Shown here: positions 1 through 5,518 of the stretch, piece by piece
How the letters are laid out: each line of letters opens with the position of its first letter
Position numbering within the stretch: the first letter of the stretch is position 1
Assembly (NCBI GenBank): GCA_947169005.1
Contig: CAMVOG010000109.1
Coordinates: 1 to 7,713, forward strand
DNA length: 7,713 nt
Source: an uncultured Clostridia bacterium
GTDB taxonomy: Bacteria; Bacillota; Clostridia; Oscillospirales; Oscillospiraceae
Direction: 5' to 3'
Notes under the pieces: generated by a model
The model's database searches: none
Told to the model about the DNA's origin: nothing
What the model saw: only the letters and a program-made list of their open reading frames with translations
Translations under genes and position numbers: made by a program

Positions 1-7
1 GTTCTTC

Positions 8-1423
8 ATGAATCACATAGGCGTGCTCATCGGACTGATCGCGTTGGCGGTGGCTGCGCTCCTGTTTGTGCTGGGCTACCTCAAAGCCCCGCCGGACACC
101 GCCTACATCATCTCCGGCCTTGGAAAGAAGCGCATCCTCATCGGCCGCGCGGGCTGGCGGGTCCCCTTCTTTGAGAGGGTGGATAAGCTGAGCCTGCGGG
201 TCATGCAGGTGGACGTGAAGACCAGCGAGGCCGTTCCCACCAACGAGTTCATCAACGTGACGGTGGACGGCGTGGCCAATATCAAGATCTCCTCGGACCC
301 CGAGCTGCTGAAGCGGGCCTCTGAGTCCCTGCTGGGCATGAGCCGGGGCGAGCTCATCAGCCTGGTCACCCAGGTGCTGGAGGGCAACATGCGCGAGATC
401 GTGGGCTCCGTGGGCCTGAAGGAAATGGTGCAGGACCGCCAGGGCGTGGCGAAGAAGATCACGGAAAACGTGGTGCCCGATATGCAAAAGCTGGGCATCG
501 AGGTCGTGAACTTCAATATCCAGAACTTCAAGGACGGGGCCGGTACCATTGAAAACATGGGTATCGACAACGTGGAGCAGATCCGCAAGAACGCCCAGAT
601 CGCCAAGGCCAACGCCCAGCGCGATATCGCCATCGCCAATGCCAACGCCGAGCAGGAGGCCAACGCCGTCAAGGTCCAGGCCGACAAGATGATCGCCGAG
701 CAGAACGCCGAGCTGGCCGTGCAGCAGGCCGAAATGAAGGTGAAGGCCGATACCAAGAAGGCCCAGGCCGACGCCGCCTACTCCATCCAGCAGGAGGAGC
801 AGCGCAAGACCATCGAGGTCTCCCGCACCAACGCCGATATCGCCCGCAAGGAGAAGGAGGCCGAGCTGGCCGAGAAGGCCATCGCCCTCAAGGAGCGCCA
901 GCTTGACGCCGACATCCGCAAGCAGGCGGACGCCATGAAGTACCAGGCCGAAAAGGAGGCCGAGGCCGAGCTGATCCGCCGCCAGAAGGAGGCGGAGGCC
1001 CGCAAGTACGAGGCCGAGCAGGAGGCCCAGGCCAAAAAGGCCGAGGCCGAGGCCCTGCGCTTCGCCATGGAGCAGGAGGCCGAGGGTATCCGCGCCAAGG
1101 GTCTGGCCGAGGCGGAGGCCATCGAGAAGAAGGCCGAGGCCCAGAAGAAGATGGGCGAGGCCTCCATCCTGGAAATGGTCCTCACGGCCCTGCCCCAGGT
1201 GGTGGAGAACGCCGCCGCTCCTCTGGCCCAGACCGACAAGATCGTCATGTACGGCGACGGGAACTCCACCCGCCTGGTCCGCGACGTGATGAACTCCGCC
1301 AGCCAGGTGCTGGACGGCGTGAAGGAGTCCACCGGCCTGGACCTCCAGGCCCTGCTGGCCGGTGTCCTGGGCGGCCGCGTCGCCGCCGCCGCCGACAGCG
1401 CGGAGGAAACCATTGAAGTGTAA
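8..1423 (+). CDS. Flotillin-family (SPFH/band 7) membrane scaffold protein, FloT/YuaG-like
   Basis: The 471-residue product matches the flotillin layout. An N-terminal hydrophobic segment (about residues 4-24) anchors it to the membrane. An SPFH/band-7 domain follows (about 28-180), with the family-like stretches GRAGWRVPFFERVDKLSLRV and TNEFINVTVDGVANIKIS. A long Ala/Glu/Lys-rich coiled coil runs from about 190 to 385, and a flotillin C-terminal region (about 386-455) contains MVLTALPQVVENAAAPL. In bacteria such proteins oligomerise on the inner face of the membrane and organise functional membrane microdomains that influence fluidity, signalling and secretion. B. subtilis FloT is about 509 residues, so this is slightly shorter. 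FloT genes often sit beside an NfeD-type gene; none lies downstream, and an upstream one would be outside the window. The start is provisional: the seven bases before this ATG contain no in-frame stop and no ribosome site can be seen. No clear terminator follows the stop codon. The family call is firm; the cellular role is inferred. Confidence 0.93.
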   Translation: MNHIGVLIGLIALAVAALLFVLGYLKAPPDTAYIISGLGKKRILIGRAGWRVPFFERVDKLSLRVMQVDVKTSEAVPTNEFINVTVDGVANIKISSDPELLKRASESLLGMSRGELISLVTQVLEGNMREIVGSVGLKEMVQDRQGVAKKITENVVPDMQKLGIEVVNFNIQNFKDGAGTIENMGIDNVEQIRKNAQIAKANAQRDIAIANANAEQEANAVKVQADKMIAEQNAELAVQQAEMKVKADTKKAQADAAYSIQQEEQRKTIEVSRTNADIARKEKEAELAEKAIALKERQLDADIRKQADAMKYQAEKEAEAELIRRQKEAEARKYEAEQEAQAKKAEAEALRFAMEQEAEGIRAKGLAEAEAIEKKAEAQKKMGEASILEMVLTALPQVVENAAAPLAQTDKIVMYGDGNSTRLVRDVMNSASQVLDGVKESTGLDLQALLAGVLGGRVAAAADSAEETIEV

Positions 1424-1450
1424 AACTATCCCTTGAAGAAGCGAAATCCA

Positions 1451-1499
1451 CAGAATACTCATAATTCCTGTTGATATTTGCTCAATATTCTGCTATTCT
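1451..1499. promoter_or_regulatory. Candidate operator: inverted and direct repeats at the toxin-antitoxin promoter
   Basis: CAGAATA at 1451-1457 is the exact reverse complement of TATTCTG at 1486-1492, so the two arms bracket the -35 element. A second copy of TATTCT lies at 1494-1499 and forms the -10 hexamer itself. Phd/YefM antitoxins usually repress their own promoter by binding short palindromes, with the toxin as co-repressor, so this is a reasonable operator candidate. The repeats are short and AT-rich and could occur by chance. Confidence 0.3.
1471..1499 (+). promoter_or_regulatory. Promoter of the toxin-antitoxin operon (sigma-A type, extended -10)
   Basis: TTGATA (1471-1476) and TATTCT (1494-1499) are separated by 17 bases, and a TG at 1491-1492 gives an extended -10 (TGcTATTCT). 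Transcription would begin near 1506, just ahead of the antitoxin ribosome site. The surrounding gap is clearly more AT-rich than the genes on either side. Confidence 0.65.
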
Positions 1500-1507
1500 A
1501 TAGGCAG

Positions 1508-1514
1508 AAGGAGG
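1508..1514 (+). promoter_or_regulatory. Ribosome binding site that fixes the antitoxin start
   Basis: A perfect AAGGAGG lies 8 bases before the ATG at 1523. This favours the 90-residue product over a longer reading from TTG at 1478, which would start inside the promoter. Confidence 0.75.
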
Positions 1515-1522
1515 CGAAGACT

Positions 1523-1795
1523 ATGCCATCGATCCGACCAATTTCAGACCTGCGAAACAGTGCAAATGAAATATCCGATTATTGCCGCAGGACAAGGGAG
1601 CCCGTCTATATCACCCGCAACGGAAAGGGGGATATGGTGGTCCTCAACCAGAAGGAGTACGAGCGGCAGACCGCGTTGATCGACCTCTACGGCAAGCTGG
1701 CCCTGGCCGAACAGGAAATCGCGGATGGAGCGGAGGGCGAGGATTTTGCCGAGGTTGCGCAACGGCTGCGGGAGAGGCTTCATGGAAACATATAG
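1523..1795 (+). CDS. Antitoxin of the Phd/YefM family
   Basis: This 90-residue protein is the likely antitoxin of a type II toxin-antitoxin pair. Residues 1-50 resemble the Phd/YefM DNA-binding and dimerisation fold: the opening IRPISDLRNSANEIS corresponds to the usual start of the family, followed by EPVYITRNGKGDMVVLNQKEYE, which closely follows the family pattern of 'P-hydrophobic-T-R-N-G-K/R...V-hydrophobic...Y'. Residues 51-90 are acidic and helical and would form the flexible tail that wraps and neutralises the toxin. Antitoxins of this family are normally short-lived and repress their own operon. The start is set by a perfect ribosome site. The 3' end overlaps the toxin gene by 14 bases in another frame, implying translational coupling. 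The family assignment is strong; neutralisation of this particular toxin is inferred from the gene order. Confidence 0.88.
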   Translation: MPSIRPISDLRNSANEISDYCRRTREPVYITRNGKGDMVVLNQKEYERQTALIDLYGKLALAEQEIADGAEGEDFAEVAQRLRERLHGNI

Positions 1796-2084
1796 GGTGA
1801 AGATTTACCCGGCGGCCATTCGGGACCTGGAGGAGATCGTCGCGTATCTCAATTCACTGTCTCCCGCGGCGGCTCTGCGCATCTATGATAAAATCACCGG
1901 CGAGATCGGCAGCCTCTCCACCATGCCGGAGCGCTGCCCTCGCCCCCGTGATCTTGCCCTGGCCGCAAAAGGCTACCGCTATCTGATCGTGGAAAAATAC
2001 CTTGTCTTTTATGTGGTGGAGGGCAAAACGGTACAGATCCGCCGCATCCTCTATGGTCGGATGGACTATAAAAGGCTGCTGTAA
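1782..2084 (+). CDS. Toxin of the RelE/ParE superfamily
   Basis: This 100-residue protein follows the antitoxin and begins at an ATG inside its last codons, with GGAGAGG at 1771-1777 as ribosome site. An earlier in-frame ATG at 1725 would overlap the antitoxin deeply and adds an Arg-rich stretch unlike the family, so I rejected it. The sequence has the usual RelE/ParE order: a first beta strand (YRVKIYPAA), two helices (about 11-46, with DLEEIVAYL), then a beta sheet with YRYLIVEKYLVFYVVEGKTV and the C-terminal QIRRILYGRMDYKRLL. The 'I-x-R-I-x-Y-G-R-x-D' ending is a common ParE/RelE signature. RelE members cut mRNA on the ribosome, while ParE members poison DNA gyrase. The short C-terminal end and YGRMDY motif lean slightly towards ParE-like proteins, but the target cannot be decided from sequence alone. 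Length is normal and there is no sign of decay. Confidence 0.88.
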   Translation: METYRVKIYPAAIRDLEEIVAYLNSLSPAAALRIYDKITGEIGSLSTMPERCPRPRDLALAAKGYRYLIVEKYLVFYVVEGKTVQIRRILYGRMDYKRLL

Positions 2085-2095
2085 GCCCTCGAAAA

Positions 2096-2130
2096 ACCTT
2101 CCGCAACCGCCGGTTGCGGGATTTCAAGGT
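2096..2130 (+). terminator. Stem-loop after the toxin gene, possible terminator
   Basis: CCGCAACC (2101-2108) and GGTTGCGG (2112-2119) form a perfect 8-base-pair stem with a 3-base loop. The stem can be extended by ACCTT (2096-2100) pairing with AAGGT (2126-2130) across a 6-base bulge. It starts 12 bases past the toxin stop codon, as expected for the end of this operon. A good T run is lacking (only CTTTCTT follows), so it may be a weak terminator or an mRNA-end stabiliser. Confidence 0.4.
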
Positions 2131-2138
2131 CCGCTTTC

Positions 2139-2167
2139 TTGCCCGCAAGGGGCTTTTCGGCTATACT
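2139..2167 (+). promoter_or_regulatory. Promoter of the membrane-bound XRE regulator gene
   Basis: TTGCCC (2139-2144) and TATACT (2162-2167) are separated by 17 bases. The -10 matches the consensus at five of six positions and the -35 at four. Transcription would start near 2174, giving a leader of about 26 bases that carries the ribosome site AAAGGAG at 2185-2191, 8 bases ahead of the ATG at 2200. Confidence 0.6.
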
Positions 2168-2199
2168 CAGCTCGTCAATGAACGAAAGGAGTATGCACC

Positions 2200-3186
2200 A
2201 TGATTTTTGCGGATAAACTGATCGACCTGCGGAAAAAGGCGGGCTGGTCCCAGGAGGAGCTGGCGGAGAAGTGCGGCGTGAGCCGCCAGGCCGTTTCCAA
2301 GTGGGAGGGGGCCCAATCGGTGCCGGACCTGGGGCGCATCGTCCAGCTCTCGGAGCTCTTCGGCGTCAGCACCGATTATTTATTAAAGGATGAGCTGGAA
2401 GCGGAGGGCGCCGGCCCTCTGCAGGAGACGGAGGCCCCGCTCAGAGCCCTCGGCATGGAGGAGGCCAACGCCTTTCTGGAGGCGAAGGAGCGCTCCGCCG
2501 GACGGACGGCCCTGGGGGTGATGCTGTGCATCCTCTCGCCGATCGTGCTGATCCTGCTCTGCAGCGCCTGGGGAACGGGCCGCCTCCCCTGGACGGAGGC
2601 GCAGGCCGCGGGCGTGGGCATGGCGGCACTGCTGCTGATGATCGGCGGGGCCGTGGCCATCATTGTGCCCAACAGCCTGCGGATGGAGCGCTATGCCTGG
2701 CTGGAGCGGGAGCAGCTTGATACCCTCTACGGCGTCAGCGGCATGGTGCGCGAGCGGCAGGAGCGCTTTCGCCCCGTCTATACCCGGCAGATGACCCTGG
2801 GCGTCGTCCTCTGCGTACTGGCGGTGATCCCCGTTTTTCTGGTCCTGCTCGTCGGAGAGAACGACGATTTCTACGGCGCCTGCGGCATGGCCCTGCTGCT
2901 GGCTCTCGTGGCCGTGGGCGTGCTGCTGATCGTGCGCTGCTCTGTCGTGTGGGGCTCTTATCAGATGCTTCTGCAGGAGGGGGAGTATTCCCGCCCGGCC
3001 AAGGAGGCCCGCAGGAGCTTTCAGACCTATGGCGGCATCTATTGGGGCCTCGTGACGGCGGCCTATCTTGCCTGGAGCTTCCTCGGCGGAAGCTGGGACC
3101 GAAGCTGGATCATCTGGCCCGTGGCCGGGGCCGTCTACGGCGCCGTCTGCGGCATCTTCTCCGCCCTGCGGCAGAAAAACGGATAA
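2200..3186 (+). CDS. Membrane-anchored XRE-family transcriptional regulator (HTH plus about six transmembrane segments)
   Basis: The 328-residue protein starts with a Cro/C1-type helix-turn-helix (about residues 4-62): LIDLRKKAGWSQEELAEKCG, then VSRQAVSKWEGAQSVPDL as the recognition-helix region, and LSELFGVSTDYLL, a very common ending of these domains. A charged linker (about 63-101) follows. The rest is hydrophobic, with likely membrane segments near 103-123, 136-157, 199-219, 226-247, 277-295 and 302-322. A basic, charged loop (about 160-197) lies between the second and third. The protein would hold a DNA-binding domain on the cytoplasmic face of the membrane, and the membrane part may sense a signal or partner. 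Such HTH-membrane fusions occur widely in Clostridia, generally without known function. It has its own promoter and ribosome site and ends before a strong terminator, so it is probably transcribed alone. The HTH call is firm; its targets and signal are unknown. Confidence 0.85.
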   Translation: MIFADKLIDLRKKAGWSQEELAEKCGVSRQAVSKWEGAQSVPDLGRIVQLSELFGVSTDYLLKDELEAEGAGPLQETEAPLRALGMEEANAFLEAKERSAGRTALGVMLCILSPIVLILLCSAWGTGRLPWTEAQAAGVGMAALLLMIGGAVAIIVPNSLRMERYAWLEREQLDTLYGVSGMVRERQERFRPVYTRQMTLGVVLCVLAVIPVFLVLLVGENDDFYGACGMALLLALVAVGVLLIVRCSVVWGSYQMLLQEGEYSRPAKEARRSFQTYGGIYWGLVTAAYLAWSFLGGSWDRSWIIWPVAGAVYGAVCGIFSALRQKNG

Positions 3187-3210
3187 TGGCATTAAAGCGT
3201 ACTCATTTGT

Positions 3211-3256
3211 ATAACAAACACCCCCCGGTCCTCGGACCGGGGGGGGTGTTTGTTAT
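3211..3256. terminator. Strong bidirectional terminator between convergent genes
   Basis: A 20-base left arm (3211-3230, starting ATAACAAACA and ending GGTC) pairs with a right arm (3235-3256, starting GACC and ending TGTTTGTTAT) around the loop CTCG. The right arm has eight Gs against six Cs on the left, leaving a two-base bulge. The stem base is T-rich on whichever strand is transcribed, so it can stop both the regulator transcript (+) and the flavoenzyme transcript (-), whose stop codons lie 24 and 28 bases from it. Confidence 0.92.
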
Positions 3257-3284
3257 GCGTCTGTTTTGCCTTGCGGCGCTTCTC

Positions 3285-5312
3285 TTAGATGTGCAGGGCG
3301 CAGCGGAAGGCCTCGTTGACGGAGGTGCCGATGGTGCCGACCTCGTGGCAGTCACCCACGTGGAAGACGCTGGTCTCGGCGGCGCAGTGGCGCAGCTCGG
3401 CGACCTTCGCCTCGCGGGGACGCATGCCCATGGCCAGCAGCACGGTGTCGCACTTGTACTCGATTTCCTTGCCGGTGGTGACATCTTCGCAGATGATCTT
3501 ATCGTCGCAGACTTCCTTGAGCTTGTTGCTGTAGTGGACCTCGATGCCTCTCTCGGCCAGCCACTTCATGATCTCGCCCGCGCCGGAGCTGCTGCCGCTC
3601 ATCATCATGTGCATATAAGCGGCCTGCTGATCCAGCATTTCGACGACTCTGACCTTCTTGCCCACGTCGTGGAACTCGATGGCGGCCTCCAGGCCCACGG
3701 AGCCGGCGCCGACGATGACGATCTCGTCGCCCGCCAGGCTCTTGTCCAGCTCGGCGTCTGGCGCCCAGTGGACGTGGCTCTTGTGGATGCCGGGGATGCT
3801 GCCGGGAACGATGGGATCGGAGCCGACGGCGATGATCACGGCGTCATAGTTCTCCAGATCCAGCATTTCCTTGGTAGCCTCGGTGTTGAGGAGAATCTTG
3901 CCGCCCTTGGCGACGCACTTCTGGGCGTTGTGGCGCAGCCACTTCAGATAATCCTGGGCGTCGATCTTGAAGGGAGGCGCGGCGGCGCCGATGGCGTTGC
4001 CGCCCAGCACGGCGGACTTCTCATAGAGGGTCACGTCATGGCCGCGGTCGATCAGGGTCTCAAAGGCGGTGAGGCCGGCGGGGCCGCCGCCCACGACGGC
4101 GACCTTCTTCTTCACGGGGGCCTTCTCGATCACGCCGTCCTTATTCAGCACGCTGGTCATGCCGGAAATGGGGTTGACGGCGCAGTAGATGGGCTTCGGG
4201 ATCATGAGGTGCTTCACGCAGGTGTCGCAGCGCAGGCAGGGACGACGGTCCTCGGGGCGGTTCTCGGCATACTTCCTGGGCATGTCGGGATCGGCCATCA
4301 GCGGGCGGCACATAGCCACGAAGTCGGCCCAGCCGTTGGCGATGATCTCCTCGGCATAGTCCAGGCTCGTGATGGAGCCGACGGTGGTGACCAGCAGATC
4401 GGGATATCTCTTCTTCACATCCGCGGCATAGTGGACGTTGAAGCAGCGGTCCATCAGATAGTTCTGGCACCAGTTGCGGAAATAAGCCATGTTGAAGTCA
4501 CTGTGCAGACCGGCGGAAACGTGGAGGATGTCGATATGATCCTTCAGATAGCCGATGAGCTCCAGGGTCTCGTCAAAGTGCATGCCCTCCTCGGCGATCT
4601 CGTCGGCGGAGATGCGGAACTCGATGACGAACTTCTCGCCGCAGGCCTTGCGGATGGCGTCGCAGACCTCGATGGCGAAGCGGGCGCGCTTCTCGGTGGA
4701 GCCGCCGTCCTCGACGGTACGCTTGTTGTAGAGGGGGGAGGTGAACTGGCTGACGAGGTTGCCGTGGCCGCCGTGGACAAGGACGATGTCCATGCCCGCG
4801 CGCTTCATCTGAGCGGCGGCGTTGGCGTACTTCTGCACGGTCTCATGGATCTTTTCCGTGGTCATCGCGATGCAGGGCATGGGCTCGCGGCCGTTCTGGG
4901 CGGCGGCGCGGCGCTCGTTGTCGGAGATGCGGGGGGAGGAGGAGAAGGGCAGGTGGCCAACGGTCTCAAAGCGGGTGTTCTCGCCGTTGTGGTTGATCTC
5001 GAAGGAGGCGTGGCAGTGGTACTCCTTGCACATGTCGGCGTACCAGGTCATGGGGAGGACGTTGTTCTCACCCGCCAGGTCCAGCTGATAGGCCTCGTCC
5101 TTGCACTCGTTGATGTCGATGGAGCAGTTGCCGACGTAGAGCGTACATGCTCCGCCGCGGGCGAACATGCGGAACCAATCGACGAAGTCGTGGGTGACCT
5201 TACCGTCGGTGCTGGCCAGGTTGGGGGAGGGGGGCGCAAGAACGATACGGTTCTTGAAGTCGATGCCCCGGATCTTGATCGGGCTGAAAACGTGCTCGTA
5301 TCTGGATCCCAT
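3285..5312 (-). CDS. Old Yellow Enzyme-type NAD(P)H:flavin oxidoreductase with 4Fe-4S and FAD/NAD(P) domains (FadH/BaiCD/BaiH/enoate reductase-like)
   Basis: The 675-residue protein has the full layout of the 2,4-dienoyl-CoA reductase/BaiCD/BaiH group. An FMN-binding TIM barrel spans about residues 5-350, starting VFSPIKIRGIDFKNRIVLAP, with HGGHGNLVSQFTSPLYNKR at 180-198, GGSTEKRARF at 203-212 and the phosphate-binding region VGSITS (311-316) plus RPLMADPDMPRK (336-347). Cysteines 359, 362, 365 and 377 would hold a 4Fe-4S cluster. An FAD-binding fold begins VAVVGGGPAGL (404-414), an NAD(P)H fold has IVIVGAGSVGLEAA (531-544), and the C-terminal VGDCHEVGTIG (652-662) closes the FAD site. Electrons would pass from NAD(P)H through FAD and the cluster to FMN and then to an activated C=C bond. 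The substrate is not predictable: fatty acid, bile acid, steroid, cinnamate or other enoate are all known in the family. AAAGGA sits 9 bases before the ATG. It appears to be a single-gene unit in the cytoplasm. Confidence 0.92.
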   Translation of the reverse strand: MGSRYEHVFSPIKIRGIDFKNRIVLAPPSPNLASTDGKVTHDFVDWFRMFARGGACTLYVGNCSIDINECKDEAYQLDLAGENNVLPMTWYADMCKEYHCHASFEINHNGENTRFETVGHLPFSSSPRISDNERRAAAQNGREPMPCIAMTTEKIHETVQKYANAAAQMKRAGMDIVLVHGGHGNLVSQFTSPLYNKRTVEDGGSTEKRARFAIEVCDAIRKACGEKFVIEFRISADEIAEEGMHFDETLELIGYLKDHIDILHVSAGLHSDFNMAYFRNWCQNYLMDRCFNVHYAADVKKRYPDLLVTTVGSITSLDYAEEIIANGWADFVAMCRPLMADPDMPRKYAENRPEDRRPCLRCDTCVKHLMIPKPIYCAVNPISGMTSVLNKDGVIEKAPVKKKVAVVGGGPAGLTAFETLIDRGHDVTLYEKSAVLGGNAIGAAAPPFKIDAQDYLKWLRHNAQKCVAKGGKILLNTEATKEMLDLENYDAVIIAVGSDPIVPGSIPGIHKSHVHWAPDAELDKSLAGDEIVIVGAGSVGLEAAIEFHDVGKKVRVVEMLDQQAAYMHMMMSGSSSGAGEIMKWLAERGIEVHYSNKLKEVCDDKIICEDVTTGKEIEYKCDTVLLAMGMRPREAKVAELRHCAAETSVFHVGDCHEVGTIGTSVNEAFRCALHI

Positions 5313-5337
5313 TTTGAATCATCCTTTCATTTTAGAC

Positions 5338-5353
5338 TCAGCCATGCGGCTGA
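5338..5353 (-). promoter_or_regulatory. Small hairpin or palindrome in the flavoenzyme leader
   Basis: TCAGCC (5338-5343) and GGCTGA (5348-5353) form a perfect 6-base-pair inverted repeat with a 4-base centre. It lies between the predicted transcription start (near 5371) and the ribosome site (5322-5327), so it could be an operator for an unlinked regulator or an mRNA leader hairpin. The function is unproven. Confidence 0.3.
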
Positions 5354-5377
5354 CGCGCTTTTCTATAGCTAAGAACT

Positions 5378-5407
5378 ATTATACCATCACACAAGGGTGT
5401 TTTGCAA
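5378..5407 (-). promoter_or_regulatory. Promoter of the flavoenzyme gene (extended -10)
   Basis: Read on the minus strand, a perfect TATAAT (plus-strand 5378-5383) is preceded by TGG, forming an extended -10 (TGGTATAAT). TTGCAA (5402-5407) serves as -35 with an 18-base spacer. Transcription would start near 5371, giving a leader of nearly 60 bases before the ATG at 5312. Confidence 0.7.
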
Positions 5408-5419
5408 CTGAAAAACCAT

Positions 5420-5436
5420 AAATTCTCACGGAATTT
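5420..5436. promoter_or_regulatory. Short inverted repeat in the divergent intergenic region
   Basis: AAATTC (5420-5425) and GAATTT (5431-5436) are an exact inverted repeat around TCACG. It lies between the flavoenzyme promoter and the methyltransferase promoter, a position suited to an operator acting on either. The AT-rich setting makes a chance origin quite possible. Confidence 0.22.
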
Positions 5437-5439
5437 TTG

Positions 5440-5468
5440 TTTAAAATGTTGCTTGCAGAATCTATATT
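5440..5468 (+). promoter_or_regulatory. Possible promoter of the methyltransferase-exporter unit
   Basis: TTTAAA (5440-5445) and TATATT (5463-5468) are 17 bases apart. The -35 is weak. If this is the promoter, transcription begins near 5475, after the ATG at 5471, which supports use of the downstream GTG start at 5519. Confidence 0.35.
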
Positions 5469-5501
5469 ATATGGTAAGATACAAGTCTGACGACTATTTG
5501 C

Positions 5502-5513
5502 GGAGGGAGGGGG
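5502..5513 (+). promoter_or_regulatory. Purine-rich ribosome binding site favouring the GTG start at 5519
   Basis: GGAGGGAGGGGG lies 5 to 16 bases ahead of GTG at 5519. The competing ATG at 5471 has no recognisable Shine-Dalgarno sequence in front of it. Confidence 0.5.
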
Positions 5514-5518
5514 AGCCC

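Noticed and set aside
8..1423. Flotillin plus toxin-antitoxin as a linked anti-phage defence system
   Set aside because: They have separate transcription units with a strong promoter between them, and nothing else in the window suggests defence function. Adjacency alone is not enough.
103..1451. Minus-strand open frames opposite the flotillin gene
   Set aside because: They are Ser/Ala/Arg-rich shadows of the repetitive GAG/GCC codons of the coil, with no domain signature.
1478..1522. Longer antitoxin start at TTG 1478
   Set aside because: It lies between the -35 and -10 of the promoter and has no ribosome site; ATG 1523 has a perfect one and fits the family N-terminus.
1725..1781. Upstream toxin start at ATG 1725
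   Set aside because: It adds 19 Arg/Gly-rich residues read from antitoxin codons in another frame; the ATG at 1782 begins exactly at the first strand of the toxin fold.
3211..3256. Long inverted repeat as a transposon end or attachment site
   Set aside because: The arms are only 4 bases apart and lie exactly between two converging stop codons, with T-rich stem bases, which is the profile of a two-way terminator.
2949..5372. Very long open frame on the + strand (807 codons) across the flavoenzyme gene
   Set aside because: It is the antisense shadow of the well-supported minus-strand flavoenzyme gene. Its translation is rich in Gly, Val, Asp, Ala and His without any recognisable domain, and it runs through a strong terminator hairpin.
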